A stretch of 64,000 bases of DNA from an uncultured Opitutia bacterium (GTDB lineage: Bacteria > Verrucomicrobiota > Verrucomicrobiia > Opitutales > Opitutaceae). Shown in pieces: positions 1-8,054 of this stretch. A program made the translations under genes and the position numbers. The notes beneath the pieces are model-generated. The model was not told the origin of the DNA. It ran no database searches and was given only the letters and a program-made list of their open reading frames with translations. Within the stretch, counting starts at the first letter, position 1; every line of letters begins with the position of its first letter. Where the stretch lies: positions 1 through 64,000 of the forward strand of contig CALFZM010000282.1 in NCBI GenBank assembly GCA_937952235.1. The letters are read 5' to 3'.

Positions 1-153
1 GGTCGGCATGTTCTGGGGGTTGGGGTGGGGGTGAACCGCACAACGGCGGCAAAGTTCCGGTGGTGGGGTGGGGTCGCGGCGGCCGACGACAGCTCGGCCG
101 GCGGGAGGATAGCAGAGCGCCGCAGGGCGTCACTGCGGTTTCGTCGCTTCCGG

Positions 154-170
154 ACTCAGGTTTTTCGTCA
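154..170. repeat. Left arm of 17-bp inverted repeat flanking the regulator gene
   Basis: The 17-mer ACTCAGGTTTTTCGTCA lies 33 bp beyond the stop codon of the XylR-like regulator gene. Its exact reverse complement lies at 1385-1401, 13 bp upstream of the same gene's start. The two arms therefore bracket the gene. A regulator operator pair, or the footprint of a mobile or recombined segment, are both possible. Rows 1-202 otherwise show only a G-rich tract near 15-32 and no convincing gene. Confidence 0.6.
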
Positions 171-202
171 ACGCGTCCCGGCCGCGCGGCGGATTCGGGC
201 GG

Positions 203-1372
203 TCAACTCCGGTGCACGCGACGGTATTCCCCGGGCGTCTGGCCTCGCAGCGACCGGAACGCCGCCTGCAGGTAATGGCTGTGAGCGAAGCCGGTCAGGG
301 CGGCGATGGCGTCGACGGTGAGGTCGGTCTCGCGCAGCAGGCGTTCCACCTCGCGGAAGCGCACGCGGAGGATCTCCTCCTTCGGCGTGCGACCGAGGGC
401 CGCCTTCATCCGGCGGTCGAGCGTGCTGCGGGAGGCGTTGAGCCGCCCGCAGAGGTCGTCGACGTTGATGCCGGCGGTCGCGTTCTCGCGGATGAAGCGG
501 GCGGCGTGGGCGACGAGCCGGTCGTTGATCACGAACTCGTCCGACGATGCCCGCACCACGATGCCCTTCGGGGGAACGAGCGTCTCGCGCGGCGGACGCA
601 GCCGCCGGTTGCGCATCATCCGGGCGAGCAGCTCCGCGGCGGCGTAGCCGACCTTGGCGCCGTCGAAGCGGACGCTCGTCAGCGGTGGCGAGGCGAAGGC
701 GCAGAGGGTCTCCTCGTTTTCCGCCCCGACGACCGCGACTTCCTCCGGCACCGCGATGCCGCCCCGCTGGCAGGCATCGAGCACGCGCACGCCGAGCTGG
801 TCGTTGGCCGCGAAAACCCCGACCGGCTTCGGCAGGGTGGTGAGCCAGTCGACCAGCCGGTCCTGCCCCCGCTCCCAGTCGGCCGCCCGGTCGGACGTGG
901 CCTCCGGCAGGAGCGAACACGAGCCGCCCCGGGCCCGCACCGTGGCGATGAAATTCTCCACCCGCTCCTCGAAGAACCGCTCCGTGTGCAGGCTATAGAC
1001 CGCGAGGTGCTGGTAGCCCCGGTCGAAGAAATGCTCCGCCACCATCTGGCCGACGCGGCGGTTGTCCATCCCGACAAAGGGCCGGTTGCTGGCCAGCACC
1101 GTGGCGCGCAGCTCGACCGCCGGCAGTCCGGTCCCCTCGATCACGTCGGCCATCTCCTGGGAGAACGTGCGCGTGAGGATGCCGTCGCCGTCCCAGCGTT
1201 CCAGCCAGGCGGGCGGGCCCGATTCCAGCGCGCGCAGCTCGAGGAAGCAGGACCAGGGACCGTGCGCCGCCACGTAGCGGCGCACGCCGGCGAGCAGCTC
1301 GCGCGTGTACGTGCGCGTGGTCTCGACCAGCAGGGCGACCCGGGGCGGGCGGCGGCGCGGGCGCGTGGACAT
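203..1372 (-). CDS. XylR-family transcriptional regulator (sugar-binding domain plus AraC-type HTH)
   Basis: A 389-residue predicted transcription factor. The N-terminal ~265 residues resemble a LacI/periplasmic-binding-protein type sugar sensor (for example the VGMDNRRVGQMVAEHFFDRG and VGVFAANDQLGVRVLDACQ stretches). Residues ~290-389 are an AraC/XylS double helix-turn-helix ending in GQTPGEYRRV. This architecture is that of E. coli XylR and its many Verrucomicrobiota relatives, which sense a sugar and activate catabolic genes. The frame stays open far upstream, but the ATG at 1372 begins a normal basic N-terminus and lies in a CCCGCC-ATG context like many starts here. It is divergent from the DJ-1 gene at 1457, so it may control that gene or the operon from 2128. 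The inducer cannot be read from sequence. Confidence 0.9.
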   Translation of the reverse strand: MSTRPRRRPPRVALLVETTRTYTRELLAGVRRYVAAHGPWSCFLELRALESGPPAWLERWDGDGILTRTFSQEMADVIEGTGLPAVELRATVLASNRPFVGMDNRRVGQMVAEHFFDRGYQHLAVYSLHTERFFEERVENFIATVRARGGSCSLLPEATSDRAADWERGQDRLVDWLTTLPKPVGVFAANDQLGVRVLDACQRGGIAVPEEVAVVGAENEETLCAFASPPLTSVRFDGAKVGYAAAELLARMMRNRRLRPPRETLVPPKGIVVRASSDEFVINDRLVAHAARFIRENATAGINVDDLCGRLNASRSTLDRRMKAALGRTPKEEILRVRFREVERLLRETDLTVDAIAALTGFAHSHYLQAAFRSLRGQTPGEYRRVHRS

Positions 1373-1384
1373 GGCGGGGGGAGA

Positions 1385-1401
1385 TGACGAAAAACCTGAG
1401 T
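1385..1401. repeat. Right arm of 17-bp inverted repeat, in the regulator promoter region
   Basis: TGACGAAAAACCTGAGT is the exact reverse complement of 154-170. It sits in the 84-bp gap between the divergent regulator and DJ-1 genes, where an operator would be expected. Confidence 0.6.
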
Positions 1402-1421
1402 CGGCGTGCACCATCTGTGTA

Positions 1422-1450
1422 GTGACGCCCGCTGCCAAGCCGTTTAGACT
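1422..1450 (+). promoter_or_regulatory. Possible sigma-70 promoter for the DJ-1 gene
   Basis: GTGACG (1422-1427) and TAGACT (1445-1450) each match four of six consensus bases and are separated by 17 bp. Transcription would begin about at the ATG at 1457, giving a leaderless mRNA. This is a weak call from two hexamers only. Confidence 0.25.
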
Positions 1451-1456
1451 GGTCCG

Positions 1457-2035
1457 ATGACTTCCTTCCGCGGCCAGGCCCTCATCGTGGTGGGCGATGC
1501 GTCGGAGACGCTCGACACCCTCTATCCCTACTACCGGCTGATCGAGGCCGGGATCCGGCCGGTGGTGACCGCGCCCGAACGCCGGCGCTACCAGATGGTG
1601 ATGCACGAGGTGAAGCCGGGCTGGACGATCACCAAGGAATGGGAGGGCTACACGATCAACGCCGACGTGCCGTTTTCCGAGGTGAAGGAGGAGGAGTACC
1701 TCGGCATCATGTTCTCGGGCGGCCGCGCCCCGGAGTACATCCGCTACGATCGCGACCTCGTCCGGATCACGAAGCACTTCTTCGCGGCCAACAAACCGGT
1801 CGCCTCCGTCTGCCACGGGGTCGAGATCCCCGCCTACGCCGACTGCGTGCGCGGACGCCGCATGGCCACGGTGGCGAAGTGCAAATTCGATCTCGAAGTC
1901 TGCGGCGGCATCTACGTGGATGCTCCGAGCGTGGTGGACGGAAACCTGGTCTCGGGCCGAACGTTTCATGACAACGGACATTATCTCGGGCCCTGGATCC
2001 GGATGCTCGAAGCTGCGCTCCCCCGGGCCGGCTGA
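1457..2035 (+). CDS. DJ-1/PfpI family protein
   Basis: A 192-residue class I glutamine amidotransferase-like protein of the DJ-1/PfpI superfamily. The nucleophile-elbow motif SVCHGVE puts the predicted catalytic Cys at 119 followed by His120. The early strand ALIVVGD and the segment IMFSGGRAPEYIR fit the fold. Members act as deglycases, chaperones or small peptidases, so the substrate is not predictable. No signal peptide is visible, which points to the cytoplasm. The length is normal for single-domain members. It follows the divergent regulator and precedes the isomerase-cytochrome operon by 92 bp, so it may be part of the same sugar regulon. Confidence 0.85.
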   Translation: MTSFRGQALIVVGDASETLDTLYPYYRLIEAGIRPVVTAPERRRYQMVMHEVKPGWTITKEWEGYTINADVPFSEVKEEEYLGIMFSGGRAPEYIRYDRDLVRITKHFFAANKPVASVCHGVEIPAYADCVRGRRMATVAKCKFDLEVCGGIYVDAPSVVDGNLVSGRTFHDNGHYLGPWIRMLEAALPRAG

Positions 2036-2127
2036 CGGCCGCCGGGTCGGGCTCGTCCCACGACCGTCCACCGGCCGCGGCGGATGCGCGGGCTGAGCCT
2101 CGCTGCCACTCCCCAACCCCATTCCCC

Positions 2128-3048
2128 ATGCTGCCCCGCCGCCAATTCCTTCAGTCGCTGGCCCTCGCGGCCGCCGCCCCGCTCGCCGGCCGGGCCGCCG
2201 CGGGCGAGCCGTTTCGCCTGCGCTACATCCTTTCCTCGGCGATGTACGGCGAGATGCCGCTCGACGTCATCCTGCCCGAGGTGGCGAAGACCGGCTCCGA
2301 GGCGATCGACATTTGGTGCAAGGTGCATGGCAACCAGCGCGAACAGATCGACGCCATGGGCGACGACGCCTTCGCCGCGCTGCTCGCGAAGCACCGGGTG
2401 AAGCTCGGCGTGAGCACGCGCTACCCGCTCGGACCCACCGGCCTGCAGGAGGAGATGCGCTGGATGAAGCGCTTCGGCGGCGGCATCATCGTCACCGGCA
2501 GCAAGGGTCCGCGGGAACCGCAAGGCGCTGCAGCAAAGGCCGCGGTGCGCGATTTCATCGAACTGATGAAGCCGCACCTGGCGGTCGCCGAGGAGACGGG
2601 GGTCGTGATCGCGGTGGAGAATCACGACCGGCAGCTCCTCTATCATCCGGATTCGCTGCGGTATTTCGCGGAGCTGAACCGCTCGCGGCACCTCGGCGTG
2701 GCGTTCGCTCCGCACCACCTCCATCCCTGGTCGGACCAGATCCCCGCGCTGCTCCGCGAGCTCGGTGCGCCGCAGCTTCCGTTCATGTACTTCCAGGAGC
2801 ACTCCGAAGGCATCCGCCAAAAGGCACCCAAGGAGATAGAGATGCGCCAGATGCCCGGATACGGCTCGCTCGACTACCGCCCGATCGTGAAGGCGCTGCG
2901 CGACATCCGGTACTCCGGCTACGTCGAGATCTTCATGCACCCCACGCCGCGCGGCATCCCGATTTTGCCGACCGTGGAGGAGATCACGGGGGCGATCAAC
3001 CGCTCCCGTGCGTACGTCGAGAAGTGCCTGCGGGAGGTGGCGGGATGA
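2128..3048 (+). CDS. Tat-exported sugar phosphate isomerase/epimerase-like TIM-barrel protein
   Basis: A 306-residue protein that starts with a twin-arginine type signal (MLPRRQFLQSLALAAAAPLA). The remainder is of the xylose isomerase-like TIM-barrel (AP endonuclease family 2) superfamily. Candidate metal or catalytic residues include Glu164-Asn165-His166 in IAVENHDR, the APHHLHPW segment and the late EIFMHP strand. Exported members of this family are common in Verrucomicrobiota and Planctomycetota sugar clusters, where several work on 3-keto-glycosides; that role here is inference. The stop overlaps the next start (ATGA at 3045-3048), so translation is coupled to the cytochrome gene. Confidence 0.85.
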   Translation: MLPRRQFLQSLALAAAAPLAGRAAAGEPFRLRYILSSAMYGEMPLDVILPEVAKTGSEAIDIWCKVHGNQREQIDAMGDDAFAALLAKHRVKLGVSTRYPLGPTGLQEEMRWMKRFGGGIIVTGSKGPREPQGAAAKAAVRDFIELMKPHLAVAEETGVVIAVENHDRQLLYHPDSLRYFAELNRSRHLGVAFAPHHLHPWSDQIPALLRELGAPQLPFMYFQEHSEGIRQKAPKEIEMRQMPGYGSLDYRPIVKALRDIRYSGYVEIFMHPTPRGIPILPTVEEITGAINRSRAYVEKCLREVAG

Positions 3049-5132
3049 CCCGCACCGCGGCGGTCGTGGGGGTCGCGCTGCTCGCCGCCTCCGGGATTCG
3101 CGCCGGGCCGCATGTGGCCGGCTTCGAGCGGTTTCACGCCGCGGCACCCACGGCGGAGGGAGGTCGGCTCCTCTTCAACGAGCTCGGCTGTGCAAACTGC
3201 CACGGCGGCGACACCGGGCTGCCGGCGCGGCGCGGCCCGGAGTTGAAGTCGGCGACGGCGCGGGCGACGTCCGCGTGGCTGCAGGCGTTCATCGCGGATC
3301 CCGTGCGGAACCACGCCGGCACGTCGATGCCGCAGCTCCTGGCCGGCCGCGACGCGACGGACGCGGAGGCCGTCGTGCACTACCTCGGCACGCTGGCGCC
3401 GAAAGGGTCCGGCCGGCCGAGGCTGATGCGGCACATCAATGCCGAACGCGGGCGCGACCTTTTCCACACCCGCGGCTGCGTCGCCTGCCACGCCCCGGGC
3501 GACGACTATCAGCCGCCCGAGGGTCGGCCGCCGGCGGCCGAGTTCACGCACCGCAGCGTGGAGTTCCCCGATCTCGGGGCGAAGTACGTGCTGGGGACGC
3601 TGGCGGAGTTCCTGCGCGATCCGTTGAAGGTGCGGGCCGACGGGCGGATGCCGCGGCTCGAACTCGAGGACCAGGACGCGCTCGACCTTGCGAGCTACCT
3701 CCTGCGCCTCCCCGGCAGCGATGGCGAGGCGATGCCGAAACTGCCGGCCTTCGCGCCCGATCCCGCGCGGGCGGCCCGCGGCCGCGCGGTCGTGGCGGAA
3801 CTGCGCTGCGCGGCCTGCCATGACCTGCCCGCGGACGTGGCCGCCCGGGCGGTGCCCCTGCGCGACCCGACGGCCGGCTGCCTCGGCCCGCAGCCCGGAG
3901 CGGGTGTCCCGCGGTACGCGCTCGAGGCGAACCAGCGCCAGTCACTCCAGGCGTATCTGGCGGACAGGGACCGTCCCCTCGAGGCGGAGGCGCGCGCCCG
4001 GCTTTCGCTCGAAGCCCTGAACTGCGCCGCCTGTCACGAACGTGACGGCCGCGGCGGTCCGGACCCCGCCCGGAAGGCGTACTTCAACGGCGATCACAAT
4101 CTCGGCGACACGGGCCGCTACCCGCCGCCGCTGACGGGGATCGGCCGCAAGCTCCAGCCGGATTGGCTGGTCCAGGTCCTGCAGGGCAAGGCGAGGGTCC
4201 GGCCGTACCTGCAGACGCAGATGCCGGTCTACGGCGGCGCGACCGGAGCGCTGCCGGTCCTGCTGGCCGAGGCGGACCGGCGGCCGGAAGAGCCGCTGCC
4301 CGCCGGCGACATCGAGGCCGGACGGAAACTGCTCGGCACGCAGGGCGGGGCGGGGTGCATCACCTGCCACGGCTGGGGGGACCAGGCGTCACTTGGTATC
4401 CACGCCCTGAATATCTCGAACCTCGCCGCCCGCCTGCAGCCCGGCTGGCTGCGGGAGTACCTCGTCAACCCGGCCGCGTACCGCCCGGGTACGCTCATGC
4501 CGTCCTTCTGGCCGGACGGAAAATCCGCCAACGCGGCCATCCTCGGGGGCGACACCGACCGGCAGATCGCGTCGCTCCTGGCCTTCTCCCGCGAGGGTCG
4601 CGGGATACCGGAGGGGTTTCCGTCGCGGACGAAACGGGAGTTCGAGCTGACCCCGACCGACCGGCCGATCGTGATGCGGACGTTCCTCGAGGACGTCGGC
4701 ACCCACGCCATCCTCGTCGGATTCCCGGCGGGGTTTCACCTGGCCTTCGACGGTCGCGCGGGGCGGCCCGCGCTCGCCTGGAAGGGGCGTTTCTTCGACG
4801 CTTATGGCACGTGGTTCGTGCGGTTCGCGCCCTTCGAGAAACCGCTGGGCGAGGGCATGGTCCGGTGGCCGGCGCCGGACGCCCCGGCCGGCGAGCGCCG
4901 GTTCGACGGCTACCGGCTGGATGCTGCCGGCATCCCGACCTTTCTTCTCACCGTTTCCGGCGTGCCGGTGGAGGAACGGTTCGAGGCCACCGGGAACGGG
5001 CTGCGTCGCCGCGTCCGGTGGAATCTCGAGGCGCTGCCCACCCTGCCGCTGTCCCATCCCGAAGGGGTCACCGTCACCGTCGCCCCGGACAGCGCGCCCG
5101 GCCGGCTCGAGTTCATCTACACGTGGCCATGA
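3045..5132 (+). CDS. Pentaheme c-type cytochrome with C-terminal accessory domain
   Basis: A 695-residue exported protein whose signal peptide ends near residue 20 (SGIRAG). Five CxxCH heme-binding motifs are visible with first Cys at 49, 145, 255, 327 and 438. Met-Pro pairs that could give axial Met ligands are at 95 and 202, near 393, and in GTLMPSFWPDG. The third heme domain has no obvious Met-Pro. After ~560 there is a heme-free domain (IVMRTFLEDVGTHAILVGFP onward) of the sort found on planctomycete/verrucomicrobial cytochromes. It is translationally coupled both upstream and downstream (ATGA overlaps at 3045-3048 and 5129-5132). Unusually for this window, a GGAGG lies seven bases before the start. 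Inferred role: periplasmic electron acceptor for a sugar or alcohol dehydrogenase. Confidence 0.88.
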   Translation: MTRTAAVVGVALLAASGIRAGPHVAGFERFHAAAPTAEGGRLLFNELGCANCHGGDTGLPARRGPELKSATARATSAWLQAFIADPVRNHAGTSMPQLLAGRDATDAEAVVHYLGTLAPKGSGRPRLMRHINAERGRDLFHTRGCVACHAPGDDYQPPEGRPPAAEFTHRSVEFPDLGAKYVLGTLAEFLRDPLKVRADGRMPRLELEDQDALDLASYLLRLPGSDGEAMPKLPAFAPDPARAARGRAVVAELRCAACHDLPADVAARAVPLRDPTAGCLGPQPGAGVPRYALEANQRQSLQAYLADRDRPLEAEARARLSLEALNCAACHERDGRGGPDPARKAYFNGDHNLGDTGRYPPPLTGIGRKLQPDWLVQVLQGKARVRPYLQTQMPVYGGATGALPVLLAEADRRPEEPLPAGDIEAGRKLLGTQGGAGCITCHGWGDQASLGIHALNISNLAARLQPGWLREYLVNPAAYRPGTLMPSFWPDGKSANAAILGGDTDRQIASLLAFSREGRGIPEGFPSRTKREFELTPTDRPIVMRTFLEDVGTHAILVGFPAGFHLAFDGRAGRPALAWKGRFFDAYGTWFVRFAPFEKPLGEGMVRWPAPDAPAGERRFDGYRLDAAGIPTFLLTVSGVPVEERFEATGNGLRRRVRWNLEALPTLPLSHPEGVTVTVAPDSAPGRLEFIYTWP

Positions 5133-6703
5133 GACCTTTTCCTGCGCGCTGTCCGGTTGATCAGCCCTCCTCCCTCCCCCGGCCCGCCCCGCACCGGTGG
5201 CGGCGTGTCCCGCTGGCCCTGGCGGCCGGGTGCCTCACCGTCACCGTGCCGGTGCCGGCGGCGGAAGGCTACATCGTCCAGGATGTGCTGACGGCGAGCT
5301 CGCCGTCGGCCTCGCGCAGCACTTCCTGGAAGCCGGGCGACGGAATCGCGCTCGAAGTGAGCGGCATGGACTTCCTCGCCGATGGCCGGCTGGCCGTCGC
5401 GATTCGCAAGGGGGAGGTCTGGCTGCTCGGCGGCGTGTTGGAGCCCGCCCTCGACCGGGTCGGCTACACCCTCTTCGCGTCGGGGCTGCACGAGCCGTTG
5501 GGGCTCCTGCGCGAGGGGGACAGCGTGCTCGTCGCCCAGCGAACCGAGGTGACTCGCCTGCGCGATACGAACGGGGACGGCCAGGCCGACGAGTACCTCA
5601 CGGGTGGCCGCGGCTGGAATGTCTCCGGGGCCTATCACGGATATGCGTACGGCCCGAAGCGGGACGGCCGGGGCAAGCTCTGGGTGTCGCTCAATCTCGA
5701 TCTGGGAGAGCGCTCCGACAACAAGGCGGCCTGGCGCGGCTGGGCCGGCGTCCTCCGGCCGGACGGCTCATTCGAGGCCATGGCGGCCGGTATGCGTTCG
5801 CCCTGCGGACTGGGCGCGAACCTGGCCGGCGACATGTTCTGTGTGGACCAGCAGGGCACGTGGATCCCCACCACGCCGATCTACCACCTGAGGCGCGGCG
5901 TCTTCTTCCTCAATCCCGAGGGGATCGCTTCCGAGCAGCGGCCGGACTCCCCCCTGCGGCTCTCCGCGCCCGTGCCGAACAAGGTGCCCTATCCCGACGC
6001 GGTGCGCGCCCTGCCCGAGATGGCGCCGCCGGCCGTCTGGCTGCCGTACAACAAGATGGGCCGGAGCGGCACCGACCTCGTGGTCTGTGACCAGGGGGGG
6101 AAGTTCGGCCCCTTCGACGGCCAGCTCCTCGTCGGCGAATTCACCGACGCGAAGGTGAGCCGGGTCTTCCTCGAGCAGGTCGACGGCCAGTACCAGGGAG
6201 CGGCCTTTCCGTTTCTTTCCGGCCTCGCCTCGGGCGTTGTCCGGCTGCACTTCGGTCCTGACGGCAGCCTGTTCGTCGGCATGTCGAGTCGCGGCTGGTC
6301 CTCGCTGGGGACCAAGTCCTATGGGCTCCAGCGGGTGCGCTGGAACGGGGTGACGCCGTTCGCGATCCGCGAGATGAGCGCGCAGCCCGACGGTTTTGAG
6401 CTGCGCTTCACGGGCGAGGTCGATGCCGCGACGGCCGGCCGGGCCTCGTCGTATGCGTTGAAGAGCTACACCTATCTCTACTCGAGCGCCTATGGCAGCG
6501 CGGAGATCGACAACCGGCCGCTGAAGGTCACGAGCGCGACGGTCGCGGCTGACCGCCGCAGCGTCCGGCTCAAGGTCGACGGACTGCGCGAGCTCTACGT
6601 CCACGAGCTCCGCGCGGAAGGCGTCCGGTCCGCGGGCGGGGCGACGCTGGAGTACCCGGATGCGTACTACACTTTGAACCGGATCCCGAAGTCGGGGAGG
6701 TGA
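5129..6703 (+). CDS. Exported beta-propeller protein (PQQ/sugar dehydrogenase-like)
   Basis: A 524-residue protein that begins with a long n-region and a signal sequence around residues 24-46 (RWRRVPLALAAG through PAAEG). The body has six-bladed propeller features seen in the soluble glucose/sorbosone dehydrogenase superfamily: ALEVSGMDFLADGRLAVAIR, GLHEPLGLLREGD and LVGEFTDAKVSRVFLEQVDG. A C-terminal Ig-like stretch begins near residue 410. Its start overlaps the cytochrome stop by four bases. Propeller plus multiheme cytochrome suggests a periplasmic dehydrogenase that passes electrons to heme. No quinone-binding residues are certain, so it could instead be only a binding protein. Confidence 0.8.
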   Translation: MRPFPARCPVDQPSSLPRPAPHRWRRVPLALAAGCLTVTVPVPAAEGYIVQDVLTASSPSASRSTSWKPGDGIALEVSGMDFLADGRLAVAIRKGEVWLLGGVLEPALDRVGYTLFASGLHEPLGLLREGDSVLVAQRTEVTRLRDTNGDGQADEYLTGGRGWNVSGAYHGYAYGPKRDGRGKLWVSLNLDLGERSDNKAAWRGWAGVLRPDGSFEAMAAGMRSPCGLGANLAGDMFCVDQQGTWIPTTPIYHLRRGVFFLNPEGIASEQRPDSPLRLSAPVPNKVPYPDAVRALPEMAPPAVWLPYNKMGRSGTDLVVCDQGGKFGPFDGQLLVGEFTDAKVSRVFLEQVDGQYQGAAFPFLSGLASGVVRLHFGPDGSLFVGMSSRGWSSLGTKSYGLQRVRWNGVTPFAIREMSAQPDGFELRFTGEVDAATAGRASSYALKSYTYLYSSAYGSAEIDNRPLKVTSATVAADRRSVRLKVDGLRELYVHELRAEGVRSAGGATLEYPDAYYTLNRIPKSGR

Positions 6704-6770
6704 ACCACGAAACACACGAAATACACGGAAGGGAAACGCCTTCCGGATACTTTCGTGTGTGTCGTGGTTC
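6702..6770. terminator. Long inverted repeat between convergent genes (bidirectional terminator / dispersed palindrome)
   Basis: The left arm (6702-6732, beginning GAACCACGAAACACACGAAA) pairs with the right arm (6739-6770) over about 31 bp with few mismatches, leaving a six-base loop GAAACG. It begins inside the TGA of the propeller gene and ends five bases before the stop of the CoA-transferase gene. The placement fits a shared terminator. The sequence resembles the related palindromes near 25840, 36203 and 45057. Confidence 0.75.
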
Positions 6771-6775
6771 TCCCT

Positions 6776-7984
6776 TCAGCCGATCGCCCCTTCGGCGCGG
6801 AGGGCGGCGAGCGCGGCCTCGTCGTAGCCGAGCTCGCGGAGGAGCTCGACGGTGTGCGCGCCGAGGTCGGGGGCGGGACGGCGCGGCACGGGCGGCGTGC
6901 CGTGCAGCCGGACGGGCGTGCCGGGCAGCCGGAGCGTCCCGGCGGGCGCGTGCTCGATCTCGATCACCATCCCGTTGGCCCTGACCTGCGGATCTTCGAT
7001 CGCCTGCTCGAGGGTGTTGATGCGGGCGCAGAAGACGCCTTTCGGCTCGAGCTCGGCCAGCCATTCGGCCGTCGTTCGCTCCCGGAAACGCGCGGCGAGC
7101 CGGCCGTTGAGCTCGCGTCCATGCTCGACCTGGAGCGCGTGCGTGGCGAAGCGCGGGTCGAGCGAGAGATCGCCCAGGCCGATGGCGACGGAGATGTCGC
7201 GCACGGCGTTGTCGGAGAAGACCGGGGAAATCTCGATGTAGCCGTCGAGCGTCGCGAAGGACTTGTCGACGATCGATTCGTTGGCGCTGACCCCCGAGAC
7301 CTCGGTGATCCGGGACGCGTTCATCGCGGCCGGCCCCTCCCAGGAGTGGGCATGGAACGCGACGCTGAGCAGGTCGGTGGTCACGCGCTGGCCCTTCCCC
7401 GTGCGCTCGCGGGCAAGCAGGGCCAGCAGGATGCCCTGGACCAGCATGAGACCGGCGGCGTAGTCGGCCGAGATGCCCGCCGGAAACGGCGGTTTCGCCG
7501 GGTCGGGCTGCGTGAACCAGCCCGCCTCGGCCCGGGCCATCAGGTCGTGGCCGCCCCGCGCCCGGTCGGCCGAGGGGCCGCGGTCGCCCCAGCCGCCCGA
7601 GAAGGCGTGGATCAGGCGCGGGTGCTGCGGGGCGAGCTGTTCGTAACCCAGGCCGAGCTTCTCCATCACGCCCGAGCGGAAGTTGTGCACGAGAACGTCG
7701 GCCGTGCCGATCAGGGCGTGGATCGCCTCCCGGCCGCGCGGGCTCTTCACGTTGATCGCAAAGCTGCGCTTGTTCCGGTTCAGCCCGGCGAACGGCAGGC
7801 TCACGCCGTGGACGAACGGACCCCAGCGGCGGCTCCAGTCGCCGGCGTCGGGGCGCTCGATCTTGATGACGTCGGCACCGTAGTCGGCGAGCAGCTGGGT
7901 GCCGACCGGCCCTTGGTAGACGTGGCTGAAGTCGACGATGCGAAGACCCGAGAGCGCGGTGGGGGTGGTCATGATGGGGTTCAT
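6776..7984 (-). CDS. CaiB/BaiF-type (family III) CoA-transferase
   Basis: About 402 residues. The N-terminal LSGLRIVDFSHVYQGPVGTQLLADYGADVIKIE block is the family signature (quoted as positions 13-45 of the longest frame). Asp148 in GGHDLMARAEAG is at the position of the aspartate that forms the acyl-enzyme in formyl-CoA transferase. The enzyme would move CoA between acyl-CoA and a free acid. ATG starts are possible at 7984 and 7972, and a TTG at 7987; none has a ribosome site. It is divergent from an enoyl-CoA hydratase gene across a palindromic operator candidate, so the two probably serve one acyl-CoA pathway. Confidence 0.9.
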   Translation of the reverse strand: MNPIMTTPTALSGLRIVDFSHVYQGPVGTQLLADYGADVIKIERPDAGDWSRRWGPFVHGVSLPFAGLNRNKRSFAINVKSPRGREAIHALIGTADVLVHNFRSGVMEKLGLGYEQLAPQHPRLIHAFSGGWGDRGPSADRARGGHDLMARAEAGWFTQPDPAKPPFPAGISADYAAGLMLVQGILLALLARERTGKGQRVTTDLLSVAFHAHSWEGPAAMNASRITEVSGVSANESIVDKSFATLDGYIEISPVFSDNAVRDISVAIGLGDLSLDPRFATHALQVEHGRELNGRLAARFRERTTAEWLAELEPKGVFCARINTLEQAIEDPQVRANGMVIEIEHAPAGTLRLPGTPVRLHGTPPVPRRPAPDLGAHTVELLRELGYDEAALAALRAEGAIG

Positions 7985-8001
7985 CAAAAACCGGAAGAGG
8001 A

Positions 8002-8018
8002 TTGTTGATTGTCAACAA
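8002..8018. promoter_or_regulatory. Palindromic operator candidate for the adjacent GntR/FCD regulator
   Basis: TTGTTGA-TTG-TCAACAA is a perfect 7-bp inverted repeat with a 3-bp spacer. It lies in the 70-bp gap between the divergent CoA-transferase and enoyl-CoA hydratase genes. Short AT-rich TTGT...ACAA palindromes are typical GntR-family sites, and a GntR/FCD gene lies just downstream at 8912. Confidence 0.65.
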
Positions 8019-8054
8019 AACACCCGCGACGCTGCGCGCACGTTACCCGACCCC

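Noticed and set aside
1..202. Small plus-strand ORFs at 25-321 and 60-275
   Set aside because: They are Arg/Gly/Ala-rich, overlap the regulator 3' end antisense, and have no start context or domain.
1373..2122. Upstream extension of the XylR-like regulator frame
   Set aside because: The extension runs through the divergent promoter and antisense to the DJ-1 gene; the normal N-terminus begins at 1372.
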